In this document: positions 23,201 through 35,314 of the stretch, piece after piece
Layout of the letters: every line of letters begins with the position of its first letter
Position numbering within the stretch: the first letter of the stretch is position 1
Assembly (NCBI GenBank): GCA_000827325.1
Contig: KN832871.1
Span: forward strand, 1,302,001-1,366,000
Source: Oidiodendron maius Zn
Lineage: Eukaryota; Ascomycota; Leotiomycetes; Myxotrichaceae
Direction: 5' to 3'
Length of the DNA stretch: 64,000 nt
Program-made: the position numbers and the translations under genes
The notes under the pieces: model-generated
What the model saw: only the letters and a program-made list of their open reading frames with translations
The model's database searches: none
What the model was told of the DNA's origin: nothing

Positions 23201-24780
23201 CGGCCTCCGACCCGGGAACAGGTAAGGTTCCGGACTTGTCATTGCTTCCAGTAGCAAGGTCATCGGCTCCGTGGACAATATGACCGTCGACAGATTTGAC
23301 AGCAAATTCAGGAACAGAAGGAGGCGTTATCGCAAAGGCGGGATCAATGCCTCCAGGATGAGGAGAATCATCACTGGTGCTGGCCTCCAACGCCTTCTTC
23401 TTCGCAACTTCAAACGCACCCAGCCATTCCATGAGCTGACCTTGTGTTTCAGCCTGTACTAGCGTCGTCTGGTTCTTGGTCTTAACCTCAAAGCAGAATC
23501 GTCGCTCTTCTTGTACTGCAGGCTTCACGTTACATAGCAGCACCCCAGTCTTTTCGCTTTCTTCGACCCCACCAGAATACACTCCTTGCACGAGCCAGCC
23601 AAATATCCCATTCTTGACATAGAACCAGCGACGAACCCACACAGTCCTTGCAGGTTTTCCGGATATCGTCCTCATGAACAACCATCCTTGTTTCTCGCCT
23701 TCTTTTCCCTGGGACTTGATATTGACATTTGAGGGGCCTTTGGAGCCAAGAAAGGCCACCGTAGACAGATTGTAGTCCTCTAACTCTCGAGATGGCATGG
23801 AAGCCTGCGAAGCGGTCTCTGCGATCTCCCTTCTGGCAAGCTGAAGTTCGCGCCTGAATACACGCTCACCGGCTTCCATTTCTTTGCTCCAACCTCGCAC
23901 ACGGTCCATATCACCTCCCCATTTCGCGAGGTTTACGCCGCTAACCTCTCGGGCGCGCCTCATTTCCCGCCATTGATCCGAGCAGACTCGAACAAGGAGC
24001 CTGTCTATTGTATATCGGAGTTGAGGCGCCAGCAAACAGAAGTCCAAGGACGCTTTGAGATATGCCTTTCGAGTTTCATGAACCTGGAACGCATCTTCTC
24101 TCAGGGAAGACAGCTCTTTGGTTTTTGACTGCCCGACATATCTTGCCAACGTGGCATCGAAAGTCTTCTGGGATTGCTCAAGGTATCTTCGTGCGTCCTT
24201 GAAATTCCGCAATCTTAGTAGCAACGTCAGCAAGAGCAAAAATTAGACGCAATGTAGGGTTAGAACTAACTCTCCAGTCATAAATGCCTTGATTGGTTCA
24301 ACGACATTTATCTCCATCTTTTTCATCATAGAGATAACCTGCGACCACCATTCTCTGGATGTTTCCCCAAACCGTTTCATTGCCAATAGTGTATAGTCAT
24401 GATCCAAAACGGCCTCCGAGACATTCGCGGGTGGGACAGAACGCAGGAGAAAGGAATTAAAGGTCTCTTCAATTGCCAGGACATCGTGATCTAGCTTGGA
24501 AACAGATTTGGTATATGCGTCGAGCCACTTCTCAATGATCTCCACCTGGTCCGAAAAGTGCACGGCGGTCGCGCGGAAAGTCGGGGAATCAAGAGCGGCT
24601 TCCTTCAGGCTGTTTACATAGAATTAGCTATCGGTTTTCGCCATCCTAAGTGTGCTCATGGAAGTCATGATGACAGTGTCTTGCAGGACGGAAGAGTGAT
24701 TGGGGAACCTACCCAACCGGAATCAGATTTAATGTCCTGCCGGCCTGCGGTATGACGGGTTGTGCAGCCGATTCAGCCAT
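20297..24780 (-). CDS. sip3: Sip3/Lam-type BAR-PH-GRAM-VASt sterol transfer protein
   Basis: Membrane-contact-site protein expected to move sterol between ER and plasma membrane. Four exons on minus: 24780..24713, 24609..24271, 24213..20812, 20753..20297 (1421 aa, in frame). The 68-nt first exon encodes MAESAAQPVIP and joins to VGLKEAALDSPTFRATAVHF, the expected N-terminus. Order: BAR-like helices (about 1-260), PH domain (about 315-425; KQGWLFMRTISGKPARTVWV), long disordered Ser/Pro linker, GRAM (about 740-840; FRMLFPNVSRSDKLLLVFRA), VASt sterol-binding domain (about 930-1115; YEPQGMQRKVVEREFEVSP), a transmembrane helix (near 1210; SAHSVILSMLLLSMFMNAIF) and a C-terminal coiled region. Yeast Sip3 is shorter but has the same order. 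The junctions 24270/24214 (donor GTTAGT) and 20811/20754 restore family sequence. Confidence 0.94.
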
Positions 24781-27012
24781 CCCGACCCCGATCTGAGGAG
24801 AAATAAAGATCAACGACGAATGTTCGATATCATGGCGACTTGTGGTTGCTATTTATGGTGTCAAACTTGAGCACGACTAGTTGTATGCGCGTCGCCTCAT
24901 GAGCCCCATTGGGTCGGTGCCTGAGGCATGAAACGTCCATTCTCATTTTGAACACCTTGTCCTGCGCATGTTTGATGGCATATATTGGATATAGGAGTTT
25001 GTCAGTGTTGTGCCTTTCACCATGTTATGTGGCCAGGACGTTCATGCCAATTATCTCTACTCAAGGCGGGTTGGTAGTATATACAAGCAGTGGTATACCA
25101 AACAGGGACAATGGCATTCTTCATTTTACAATGGCCAGTCAAAAATATAGCATCAATTGCGTTGGTTTCTCGATCTAAGTCGTCAATCAAATAATATCAG
25201 ATATTCTGCCTTACCGGTCTATGCCCGGGCTGGAGGTGGATATTGAAGTTCAACTCTGCCGCACGCATTGTGACCCTTTGCCTTATCAAAGTACGAGGTT
25301 GGTCGACACAAGGGTCCAAGGTTGCGGGTTCTTTTCACTACGCACCATTCATGGTAGCCATAGTATTCTCCCAGATTAACTTAAGTTGGTTATATTAGTA
25401 TTTACAGGTTTCTCTCTCCGTCGGTTATGATTGCTTCCTGTAGCCGCTGTTCTCTCAGACGTGCCTCAGCAGGACTAGTGAGGCGGCGCAAAATCCACGC
25501 CCTTCTGGCTACACAGCCATCTTCGCAGAGAGTCGCATGGCAGCCATGCAAGTACCGACGAGTGCCGGACCACATTGACTGCCTTAAACCTCGAGCGCAT
25601 GGCGATTTATCCAATAGTTAGGCGACTTTGCCTTGTGTTTCTATAAGCATGGGCTGGGGCTCCAACCAAGACCAATAGTTGGCTGTTTTAGGGAACTGAA
25701 GAGAACGCTTATCTCCTCTGGCAGATCGGCAAGAGAAACCCTTGCGTCTGAATGGGTCCCCGATGGGCCTTGAAATCCTTCTATCGGAAGGGTACTTCAT
25801 ATTTCTCGTACCAGCCACCTGCCTGTCTCAATACCTGCGCACTGCCCAATCGGCTGGTGTCAATCTTGTACTTGTGACCGCCACAGTAAGGGCAGAAAAA
25901 CACATGCATGATCCCTGCGATTGTGCAAAACCCAGTTGCGCGGTAGGTTACACCTTTGAGTCTGACACGCACGAGGTGCTCATTTATTGACCCGTTTGCA
26001 AGCACCCCACGATTAGCCTGCAATAGGAAGACATCTCCGTGGCATCGACGACTTGATCCCGTGCTTGGGACTCGGCCGTCAAGGGGGATTTCCGTGATGC
26101 TGAGACCGCAGAGTGATGACCAGGGCGAGGCAAGGCACTAACTCGCTGGTAGGAGGCGTACTACCTTCTAGAAGATCGCACGGCATCTCGTGTGAGCATT
26201 GCCGCCAGGTTTCAAATCGTACAGAGCAGACGATGTTCGGAGCATTGTGACCAGTGTTACGATTTGTGGGACTGGGCCTAGAAAGCCGTTGACGATCCCC
26301 GGTATTGTCGATCTCCTGATTCGCCGTGCAGCGCTGGACCATATCACCGAGGCTGTTTATTGACAGTGCCCAGATGCCTTCGTAGACAGAGAGTCGCTCG
26401 AACCCAGTCTATGGCGTCCAATGAGTGGCCTCTTGCCGCGTCCACAAGGCGTGGTAATGGTGCGGTTCGACTGGATGGATGGACAGAACCCCTCCGCCAG
26501 CCATGACCCCAGGATCTCACCCGCAGAATGGTCATCACCCACTTTTCCTCGCGTACCAGCCTCAACTACCCTGCTCCTACCACGGTACTCTCCAGCACAA
26601 GCACGGACTGCGATGCAGCTCCAGTAGGCCCAGCGTGTTGATATTGAGCTCGCCTTGGGCTCTTCTCTCTTCCAGCAACCTCTGCCCTCTGCCTTCCGCC
26701 CTTTTCGACGTCCGTCGGCACCATCATCGCATTCCTGCCGGCCCTACCTTGCTACTACAGTACCTCGAACAGCCCTCTGCGATTCCCCTCCTCGTTCCCA
26801 CACGACACCCAAGACACGTCGAAGATTGGCGCGGACTTCCTCTCGAATTACCTCCTGTGTATGGACCTATCTTAGATGCTTCAATCGCTCAGAGCTATGA
26901 GTCTGAGCCATCGATGGTAGATGTCGCCGCCGTGCATACCCGACCAAAGCGCACCTAGACAGACCTCTGGCTCCACCGCACACAGGTGGGAGCCTTCCGG
27001 CGGTCCTACAAG
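24781..27012. other. Divergent region upstream of sip3 and the Zn2Cys6 gene
   Basis: About 2.2 kb. It contains the sip3 promoter on the left and a long leader/promoter for the transcription factor on the right. ORFs near 26400-26958 overlap on several frames without domain resemblance and look non-coding. Long upstream regions are common for fungal regulators. No tRNA or repeat was found. Confidence 0.5.
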
Positions 27013-30000
27013 ATGTCTTCGGGCCAGCAGCCGATGAACTTCCAGGCGCGCAGAGCCTCGAGCTTTCAAGGGGTAGGCGGCGATGCGACCACGACGACAC
27101 CCACAAATCCCGAAAATCTCGACGTAGGGCAATTCATGATAGAGAGCCAGCAGGCTCAGAATCCTGGCCTCATCCATACTTCCCCACCGCCCCTCGACAC
27201 CATGAGTAACCCGCAGTTTTCAAACTTCTCGTTTTCATATCACAACGTTGCGGAACAAGGGCTTGAGAATGAGTCGGATCCATATAATCTTAGTGTGCAG
27301 GACCAACCCTCCGAACATCGACAATCAATAACCTCCTTGCCGGTGGCATCCCAACAAAGCTATACAACCGCTGCAACAGAAGGGCAAATAAGAAATACTA
27401 GCGTGAGCGAAGGCTCCGAAGAAGCTAGCCCAACTAGCAATCGAAATGTCGGAGTTCTACAAGGCGGTTACGACGAGGAATTTGGACTAAATAATGCTGC
27501 ACCTGTTGATGGTACTGATCTGGGAGCTCGTTCGAAAGAGGAGAAGAACGACCCGACTCCTCCATGGAGTGAGTTGAAGACCAAAGCTGGAAAGGAGCGG
27601 AAAAGATTACCTCTTGCGTGTATTGCGTGTCGAAGAAAGAAGATTCGATGCTCGGGTGAAAAACCTGCCTGCAAACATTGTCTACGATCTCGAATACCAT
27701 GCGTATATAAGGTGACTACGCGCAAAGCTGCCCCTCGCACGGATTATATGGCGATGCTGGATAAACGGTTGAAGAGGATGGAAGAACGCATCATCAAGAT
27801 AGTACCTAAGCAGGAGCAGGAGAGTGCTATACCGATAGTAAGGGCAGCTGTGAAGCCAGGAATCCCAGGGTCGGCGCCTGTCCGCAATCCAACGAACAGG
27901 AAGCGAGGTGCGGATGAGGCATTTGCCACTGTGGATCTCGATAACTGGGCAAAGCCAGCTCCTACTTCAAACACCGACAATTCCTCCAAGCCCGTCCCTT
28001 TGGTAGCGCAAGAAACGCAGGAGAGCGAGCTATTGACCGAAGGTGCTGATAAACTTCCTTCTAGGGATATTCAGGAGCATCTATCTGAGGTATTTTTCGA
28101 AAACGTATATGGGCAAACATATCATCTGTTGCATAAGCCGAGCTTCATGAGAAAATTAAAGTAAGTAAATGCTCGTTTCTATTTCCTGGAGGAAGTTAGG
28201 ATTAACATAGAAAAGGGCTGGCACCCTGCCTCCAGTTTTGATTCTAGCAGTTTGTGCCATATCGGCGCGGTTCTCATCTCATCCAAAAATCAGCGGAACA
28301 CCCGCATTCTTGAGAGGCGAAGAGTGGGCGTCCGAGGCTCGAAATATCGTTACAAGGCGGTACGAGTGGCCAAATATAACAATATTGACATGTCTCCTCA
28401 TCCTCGGACTGCATGAATTTGGGACCTGTCAAGGTGGGAGGAGCTGGGCGTTTGGTGGACAGGCAATTCGCATGGCATTTGCCTTGCAGTTGCACAAGGA
28501 TCTGGACCATGACCCCCAGAAGCGCAATGATTGCACACCACTCAGTTTTATTGACCGCGAGATTCGACGAAGAACCATGTGGGCTTGCTTCCTCATGGAT
28601 CGGCTAAATTCGTCTGGAACTGACAGGCCGACGTTCATCAATCAAGATCAGATGAAAATTCCATTGCCGATCAAAGAGAAGTATTTTCAGCTAGACATAC
28701 CTGGTCCAACAGAGAATCTAAGTGGCATGGTCTTACAGCCTATTTCGCCTACAGCCGGGGAGCTCTCTAACCCAAGAGAAAATATGGGAGTCGCTGCCTA
28801 TATGATCCGAGCAATAGCCTTATGGGGTCGCATAATCAATTACTTGAATCTGGGAGGCAAGGAGGACGACGCACACCCGATGTGGCATCCCAATTCTGGA
28901 TATGCTGCTCTCATGAAACAAACCGAAAATTTCAGTTCAACACTGCCTGACTCTCTCAAGTACAGCCGCGAAAACTTCCATTCACACGAATCCGAAGGCT
29001 TGGCTAACCAATTTCTCTTCCTTCACATTTCCATAGAGCAAAACATTCTATTTATGAACCGATTCGCAGTTCCTGGGCATACTTCCGGCCGAACTCCTAA
29101 GGATGCTCCAAAAGATTTTGTCACTAAAGCCGGAGCAAAGGCATTTGAAGCGGCAAATAGGATATCGGTACTATTGCGAGATGTCGAGTCTTGCTTCGTT
29201 ACGGCGCCATTCACTGGCTATTGCGCTTTCCTATCCAGTACCGTCCATGTGTTTGGTGTTTTCTCCAAAAATACAGCTATGGAGGCAACATCGAAGAAGA
29301 ACTTGGCAACAAATATCAAATATCTGTCGAAGATGAAGAAATATTGGGGAATGTTCCACTATATGTCTGAAAACCTGAAAGACCAATACAGAATGTACGC
29401 CGATGCCTCAAGGCAGGGCTCCGCTGGGATCAAGCAACCTTCAGCAATCTTCCAATATGGAGACTGGTTTGATCGATACCCCCATGGTGTCTCACAGACA
29501 GAATTCGAGGATCCTGCCGCAACGGTCAAGGTAGAGAAAGGCGAGGATGCCGTTCTGGAGCAGAAATCTGACTATCACACGGTTGAAGAATTCTTCAATA
29601 GCCTCTCACCACCACAGCCCCGTGCTCAACAGCCCGCGAAGGCCCCCAAGCGCAAAGCAAAAAAGAGTTCCCCTCAACAGCAAGATCAATCTGAACCGGT
29701 TAATACAAACATGCCTGGTATGGCCGCTGTGCCTCCAATCCAGATACCCAACACTGAACAAATCCCACCAAATTACAACCAAATGAGCCCCCCAACACCC
29801 GTGTCGATGTATAATCAGCCTTATTTTGGCCACGATATGTTCTTACCTGCACAACAGCAAGGTATACTCCCACAACTTGACCGCCAACTAGTGTTCGGAG
29901 CGTATGGTGGCATGGATCCTTCTCAGGGTTTGCTTGATGGCACGAATGCTTGGGACATTCCGATGGGTGGAATGGCTGGATTCGTACCGGAACCCAGCAG

Positions 30001-30121
30001 CGCCTGGATGATACCGTTCAATATGGAGCCGCCAGAGATGGGGCAGGAGACAGATCCTCTAAGTGCAATGAGAGCTGCAGCTGCTAATTATGGGATGAAT
30101 CAAGGAATGGGAGGTGGATAG
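27013..30121 (+). CDS. Zn2Cys6 transcription factor with fungal-specific TF domain
   Basis: Two exons: 27013..28160 and 28216..30121 (1017 aa). The start is the ATG in AAGATGTCTTCG; the frame extends upstream only from a GTG. The acceptor is the AAAAG at 28211-28215, because the nearer TAG would break the frame. The binuclear cluster lies near residue 200 (CIACRRKKIRCSGEKPACKH then CLRSRIPCVY), followed by a linker and a dimerisation helix (DYMAMLDKRLKRMEERIIKI). The fungal-specific TF domain begins after the junction (PPVLILAVCAISARF) and includes SWAFGGQAIRMAFALQLHKD and RRRTMWACFLMDRLNSSGTD. The C-terminus is Gln/Pro/Met-rich, likely activating. I do not recognise a named orthologue; target genes are unknown. 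Confidence 0.92.
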
Positions 30122-30432
30122 GAGGTTTCTATGGCTCCTTCATTATGGTCATGAGGCGTATTAGTCTTTGAAATATGCATGGAAAGGAGTTGTGGGTAGT
30201 CTGCTGTATGAATAGCGCCGTATTCTTATAATGATACCAAGGGCAATTACTGTATTTAGTCTCCCCCCCGCCTCCCCCCCTCCTTTGCGTGGTGAATATG
30301 CCATTAAACTATCAAACGGGGTTTGCCAAGGGATTGTCATTGGCCCTTCGTGGCAGCTAGCATAAGAGAGCACAGGTGAGGCTTTTCTGTAGCAACTCAC
30401 GATGACTATCGTGATATAATTAATAATCTATT
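30122..30432. other. Convergent 3' intergenic region
   Basis: 3' flanks of the convergent Zn2Cys6 and kri1 genes. It has a C/T-rich tract at about 30262-30283 and nothing else recognised. Confidence 0.5.
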
Positions 30433-32431
30433 CTACGCCGATCCCACACCTGTAGCAGCTTTGCCCTTGTTCTTCCTCGACCTCCTCTTCTTCTTTTTGC
30501 CTTCTACAATATTTACACTCTGCTCGCTCTCTTCCTTGGAGGCAATATTATCCCCCGTTGCAAACTCTGGCTCATCTTCTTTACCAAACGTCTCCCTTCT
30601 CCATTGCCTTAATCTAGCCTTTTTCCCAAGATTTTTCTTATCCTTGCGTTTCTTCTCAGCGTCGCGGAATGATGCCATTTTCTTGAGGCCCGCGAACTGG
30701 TTCAAAGCTGTATCAGGCGCCATGAGAATGTCTTTAGCAGTAAGGCCAAATGAGACTGGAGAGGTTTCGCGGTAACGGAATCCTGCTGATTTCTTTGAGT
30801 TCAGGGGAAGATCAGTATCCAGATGGCTGTCCACAAGCTCTTCAATCTTCTTTCTCTCCAGCCGTGCGGCCTTCTTCTTTGCCTGCTTATCTTGCCGTTT
30901 ATCCTTGCTGGATCTTGAGACATCTTCTGTCTCCGCTTCCTCTGAGTCGGACAAGGTGAAAGCTAGGTCTTTCCGTGCCTTCTCCTCTTCAAATTCTGGA
31001 ACGAGGTCCGTGATGTCAATATCATCATCCCACTTTGGCTTTTTTATCTTTCTTTTGTTTTCGCCTTTGTCCCCTTCCAATTCAGCATCTTCGTCTTCCC
31101 ATGCAAGATCCTCCTCAGCATAGTAGTCATCTCCGAATTGCTTCTTCATCTCCGCCTCCCACTTGTCATCGTCCCAGCCTTCGTCCAGGAATCTAGCCCA
31201 CACCTCGTCTTCGAGAGTTCTCCCTCTAATTCCTGCAGCTCGTTTTATCTTCTGAAGTTTACCCTCCATTTCTTCGATCTTCAATCGCCTCAACCGGGCC
31301 CTCTCTACCTCTCTTTGTGTCTTCTCATCCTCCTTTCTCTGCCTCTCGAGGTCCCTCTGCTTCTTCCGGCTATTTGGATCTTCTCGGCGTACTGATTTTG
31401 CAGCAATGATATCTCTTGCATAAGACTTTAATACCTCATTACTGCCCTTTGGATCTTCAAATCTCAAATTATATGCTGCCTCAAAACTTTCTGCTCTTTC
31501 ATCTTCCTCATCGTTGTCTGACTCCAGCGGTTGGAACCGGGATTTTTCTGTAGGCACCCATGCACGGGCGGCCATAAAATTAGAGAGAAACATCTCTGGA
31601 TCTTTATCTGCAATACCGACATCAACTGTAAACTTTTCCTCCTTAGAATGGACAACTTCATCGGATAATTTTGGCTTTGTTCTCAGAACGAGAAAGTCTC
31701 CATTGCCATCCGAGTTGGCTGAATCCGAGTCATCACCAGCTGCTGCATGCATCTCTTTAACAATTGATTTCTTCAAGTCCTCCTGTTCTTGTGCGTAAGT
31801 TCTCGGGGCCATTCCCTCATCGTCCTCCGCGCCGACGTCACCTTTCAAGAGATTTTCGCGATGATAATCCCTCAAGAACATTGGTTTTTGATTTCGCGTG
31901 TCCGCGATATTGCCATCGGCATCTTCTTCCATTGGGGTATAAAATGTGACTTTCTCATCATAGACCCGAGGATCTTTGGATCGAATTGCTTGAAGGGTTG
32001 CTGAAATCTCAGCATCCAGAGCTTCAGTAGCTAGAAACCCATCGTCATCTTCATCTTCATCGCTAGAGGACTCTGAGTCTTCGTCGTATTTATCTCCATA
32101 TTCGCCGCTTGTAGGCTTCGAGCCCTTTTGATATTTTTCTTCTACTGCAGAACGTATTAGTATGTAAAATAAGTAAAGCGGCGATTAACTAACACCTGTG
32201 CAATTCTGCTCTTTTCTTATTATGCTCAAATCGTTTTGCATACTCTTCGTTAATCTTGAATCCAGGCTCCTCCAATTTGGCCCCCCCACCAGATTCATCG
32301 CTGCTGCTTGCAGAATCGCTATCGTAGAGCAAATTTGACTTGGGAGGAAGCGCATCTTGGCTGTGTTTTGCCTTTTTGCTTTCACTTGCCAGTGGAGACT
32401 GGCTCAACGTGTCTGCTTTTCTTTTAGACAT
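30433..32431 (-). CDS. kri1: Kri1 ribosome biogenesis factor
   Basis: Nucleolar protein needed for 40S subunit/rRNA processing. Two exons on minus: 32431..32194 and 32144..30433 (649 aa). The donor must be GTTAGT at 32193, not the nearer GTGTTA, to give the family's LHRLEEKYQKG. It is highly charged throughout: an acidic N-terminus (LLYDSDSASSSDESGG), a second acidic tract (SESSSDEDEDDDGF), the Kri1 core with MEEDADGNIADTRNQKPMFL and FLRDYHRENLL, a long Lys/Arg/Glu helix, WDDDIDITDLVPEFEEEK, and a C-terminal RYRETSPVSFGLTAKDILMA motif followed by a basic nuclear tail (KKKKRRSRKNKGK). It lies divergent to the Rab5 gene, 355 bp apart. Confidence 0.95.
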
Positions 32432-32786
32432 TATGGCACTCTTCTTGAGTTTGGTGATAGTTCAAAAGGCTGGCTTGATAAACTGGAAAATTATTTGTAG
32501 GGTAGAATCTGCGACCGATTGGCCGAATGAGGCTAAGCCAGTAACAGTTAGCTTGATTAGCTAGGTACTTCGTCATACCCGGAACTTACTGCCTTCAGCG
32601 ATCCCAGATTTGTCCGACTACCTGCCACCTTCTGATTTTGAATCTTGATACCCAGGTCTTTCTTCTGCGACCTTACTCCGAGCGACATTTGTCCTTGCTT
32701 GGCGATAGTTGACTGCGCTTTATAGCCTCTCGATATTCGAAGCGCTCTGTCCTGACGCGTAACACCGACCGGCCCTCCGAAGCAGT
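32432..32786. promoter_or_regulatory. Shared kri1/Rab5 divergent promoter region
   Basis: 355 bp separate the two start codons. No specific regulatory site was identified; the region is inferred to be bidirectional only from gene arrangement. Confidence 0.5.
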
Positions 32787-33619
32787 ATGGCAGAGGCAGC
32801 AGCGCCAAGGCCAAGTTCGAGCGTGAAGCTCGTTCTTCTCGGTGAAGCTGCTGTTGGGAAGGTAGAATAGGCATATACTTGTCAGATCGGCGCAGTTTAC
32901 TGATCTGATTGCAGTCGTCCCTCGTCCTGCGATTCGTGAATAACGACTTCCAAGAGAATAAGGAGCCAACTATTGGTGGTAAGAGCTAGCGAAGCAGCCG
33001 AAGAATCTACAATTATGCTAATCCATTAACTGTAGCTGCTTTCCTTACTCAAAAATGCAACCTTCCGACAAGAACAATCAAATTCGAGATCTGGGATACT
33101 GCAGGACAGGAACGTTTCGCATCTCTTGCACCCATGTACTATCGCAATGCGCAATCCGCCTTGGTTGTGTACGATCTCACTAAACCTACGTCACTTGTCA
33201 AAGCGAAACATTGGGTAGCAGAGCTGCAAAGACAGGCTTCGCCGGGTATTGTCATAGCGCTAGTAGGCAACAAGCTCGACTTGACAAACGAAGCAGGGGA
33301 TTCCACTAATACTTCAGGCGAAGACGGAGATGCTGATGCCGCTGAAGGTGATGATGGTGATGCGAGGAAGATATCGACGGCTGAAGCCAAGGAATATGCG
33401 GAGGAAGAAGGCTTGCTCTTTTTCGAGACAAGTGCCAAACTTGGAACGAATGTGACAGAAGTCTTCACAGCCATTGCGAATGCGATTCCAGAGACATCTT
33501 TAAAAGGCACTAGAGGACCGGGATCTACGCAGGCAAATGCTTCAAGATCAGAAGATCAGTCAAGAGTGAGCTTGACTGGTCCAAGAGATAATGCATCAAA
33601 AGAGGGTTGCGCTTGTTGA
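32787..33619 (+). CDS. vps21: Rab5-family GTPase (Vps21/Ypt5)
   Basis: Small GTPase of early endosomes controlling vesicle fusion. Three exons: 32787..32861, 32915..32978, 33036..33619 (240 aa). All nucleotide-binding elements are present: P-loop GEAAVGKSS (split by intron 1 just before SS), switch [23 protein letters not shown] and ETSAK. The C-terminal CAC is a double-geranylgeranylation site. An acidic insert of about 25 residues ([19 protein letters not shown]) separates NKLD from the later helix, longer than in animal Rab5. It pairs divergently with kri1. Confidence 0.96.
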
Positions 33620-33940
33620 CCTCTGTAGCTCCGTTTCAAGTTTAATACGGTGTTCTTTGTCTTCGGTTATCCATGCTTACGGGTGGTTATTCTCTTGTGA
33701 GGTCTTGTGGTACCCTATGTTTGATACATTAGCGTCCAATACGTTCCACATCTCAGATTCCTTTTTATTGTGACAAGTACTCTGCACGTCAAGTTATTGC
33801 ATAGGATTTAACCGGTACTTGGTAGATGCAGCTCCAATCAATAAGTATTTGAATTCGAATTATCATCACTTCTACGTTATTTGTATCCTTCGATGCTAGT
33901 ATATCGAGTAAACTACTTATTGACGACTTTTATATGGCAC
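33620..33940. other. Convergent 3' intergenic region
   Basis: AT-rich 3' flanks of the Rab5 gene and the FIT2 gene. Nothing else was recognised. Confidence 0.5.
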
Positions 33941-35005
33941 CTACACTCCTGGCATTCCGGTAATACTTCTGACTGCTGGAAGTATCCGCGGTAGGAAGTA
34001 CACAACGAATATGCCACTGAGAGCTACAATTAATCCTGTAAACTGGATACAATATTAGTGTGAACTTAAAAAATACTAATATCAACAACTCACCTTCTCA
34101 AACCATGTGTGGAAATATGCCGCTGTCATTAATAGCATGTACAAGCTCAATCCCACCACCCCCAGTACTATCTTCGCACCTAGTGTCCACATGGGCCCTT
34201 CAATCACCACTCCGCTCGAAGGTTGAATCTCAACATCTGCACTTTTGATGGCTCCGTCATGCATGAAAACTGTTCTCTCATCTCGTCTGGCCGGCGATCG
34301 CAATGTGACATGTACTACTTCCTGCAACAGAAACATGCTTCCTAAAACCAGCAGGAAGACATGCCCACTGATATCATGCCCGCCACTCCACTTCCCACCA
34401 ACCGCCTTACATGCAACGCCGGTGAGAAACTGCTTGGTATTGCCCATCTCTACTTTCCCAGTCCGCGCTTGTTCGACCAGCTCACATTGACCCCCTGTGA
34501 GCAAGAATCCCCGGTCGATTATAGGAGGGCCGAAGAACCACTGCGTGACGAAGATCCACCATATTGTGACCATTGCCCACCGCAGCGCCCCTCTGACCCG
34601 GCGAGGTGTAACGGCGAGTGTAGCTGGAGGGCCGGCTGAGGGATGTGTGAAAAGGAAGAAGAAGTAGCTGACAGTAATCCACGCCCATCCTTGCTTAACA
34701 AAGTATAAGTTAAATATATTGCTCTTTTTCGCAAAATATGATGGCGCCGTACTCGCAACATGCGACTGAGTTGCCGCATTGTACGGAGCGGCCCGCGCAG
34801 ACGGATCGAGGAGGGCGAACAGGGAGCCCGCTACGAGCGTCGCAGGAAAGATGGCGAGGAGGACGGTTTCGAGAGACGTTGGAAGAAATGGCTGTCTCCG
34901 CGATGACATCTTTACAGGAGTTGAAGTCGTCGTGGTCGAGATTGAGGGCGTTGACTCGGGTGGCAGATTTTGCGAACGTCGACGTGTCGCGGACCCCGAA
35001 TCCAT
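33941..35005 (-). CDS. scs3: FIT2/Scs3 lipid-droplet protein
   Basis: ER membrane protein of the fat-storage-inducing transmembrane family, reported as an acyl-CoA diphosphatase needed for lipid droplet budding. Two exons on minus: 35005..34094 and 34042..33941 (337 aa). The short last exon (FTGLIVALSGIFVVYFLPRI) completes the final helix. The catalytic histidine regions are both present: GGHDISGHVFLL and YFHTWFEK. Several hydrophobic helices are visible (VLLAIFPATLVAGSLFALLD, ITVSYFFFLFTHP, WAMVTIWWIFVTQWFFGPP, VFLLVLGSMFLLQEVVHV, VLGVVGLSLYMLLMTAAY). The N-terminal 35 residues are Ser/Thr-rich and disordered. It is divergent to an EXPERA-domain gene 309 bp away. Confidence 0.93.
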
Positions 35006-35314
35006 GACTCTGGACGCAAAGGGGAAGGATCTAAAGGTCTATAACATGAGGCAGTCCGAGTCCCGAACATGCAGGCAACAAGCTGATGTGGAGGACAGAT
35101 GGCGAAGTGTGTCGAACGGAGGCGGAAATTCTTGGTACGCGGGCACTGATCTGTCGGCCTTGCTTGCCTATGACGTTAGATGCTGAGCTTCCATGTCCGG
35201 GCGTGGGGATGGGCCACCTCGGCGCAATCTCCCTGCAACTGCTTCAGAGCTGTGACACCTCCCCAGATCAACCTGTCACATACATACAATTCCTATCTCT
35301 CAAGACATCCAACC
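35006..35314. promoter_or_regulatory. Shared FIT2/EXPERA divergent promoter region
   Basis: 309 bp between two ER membrane protein genes transcribed outward. No specific sites were identified. Confidence 0.45.

Noticed and set aside
26479-26958. 159-aa ORF upstream of the Zn2Cys6 gene
   Set aside because: Overlaps several other frames with no motif; best seen as leader or promoter.
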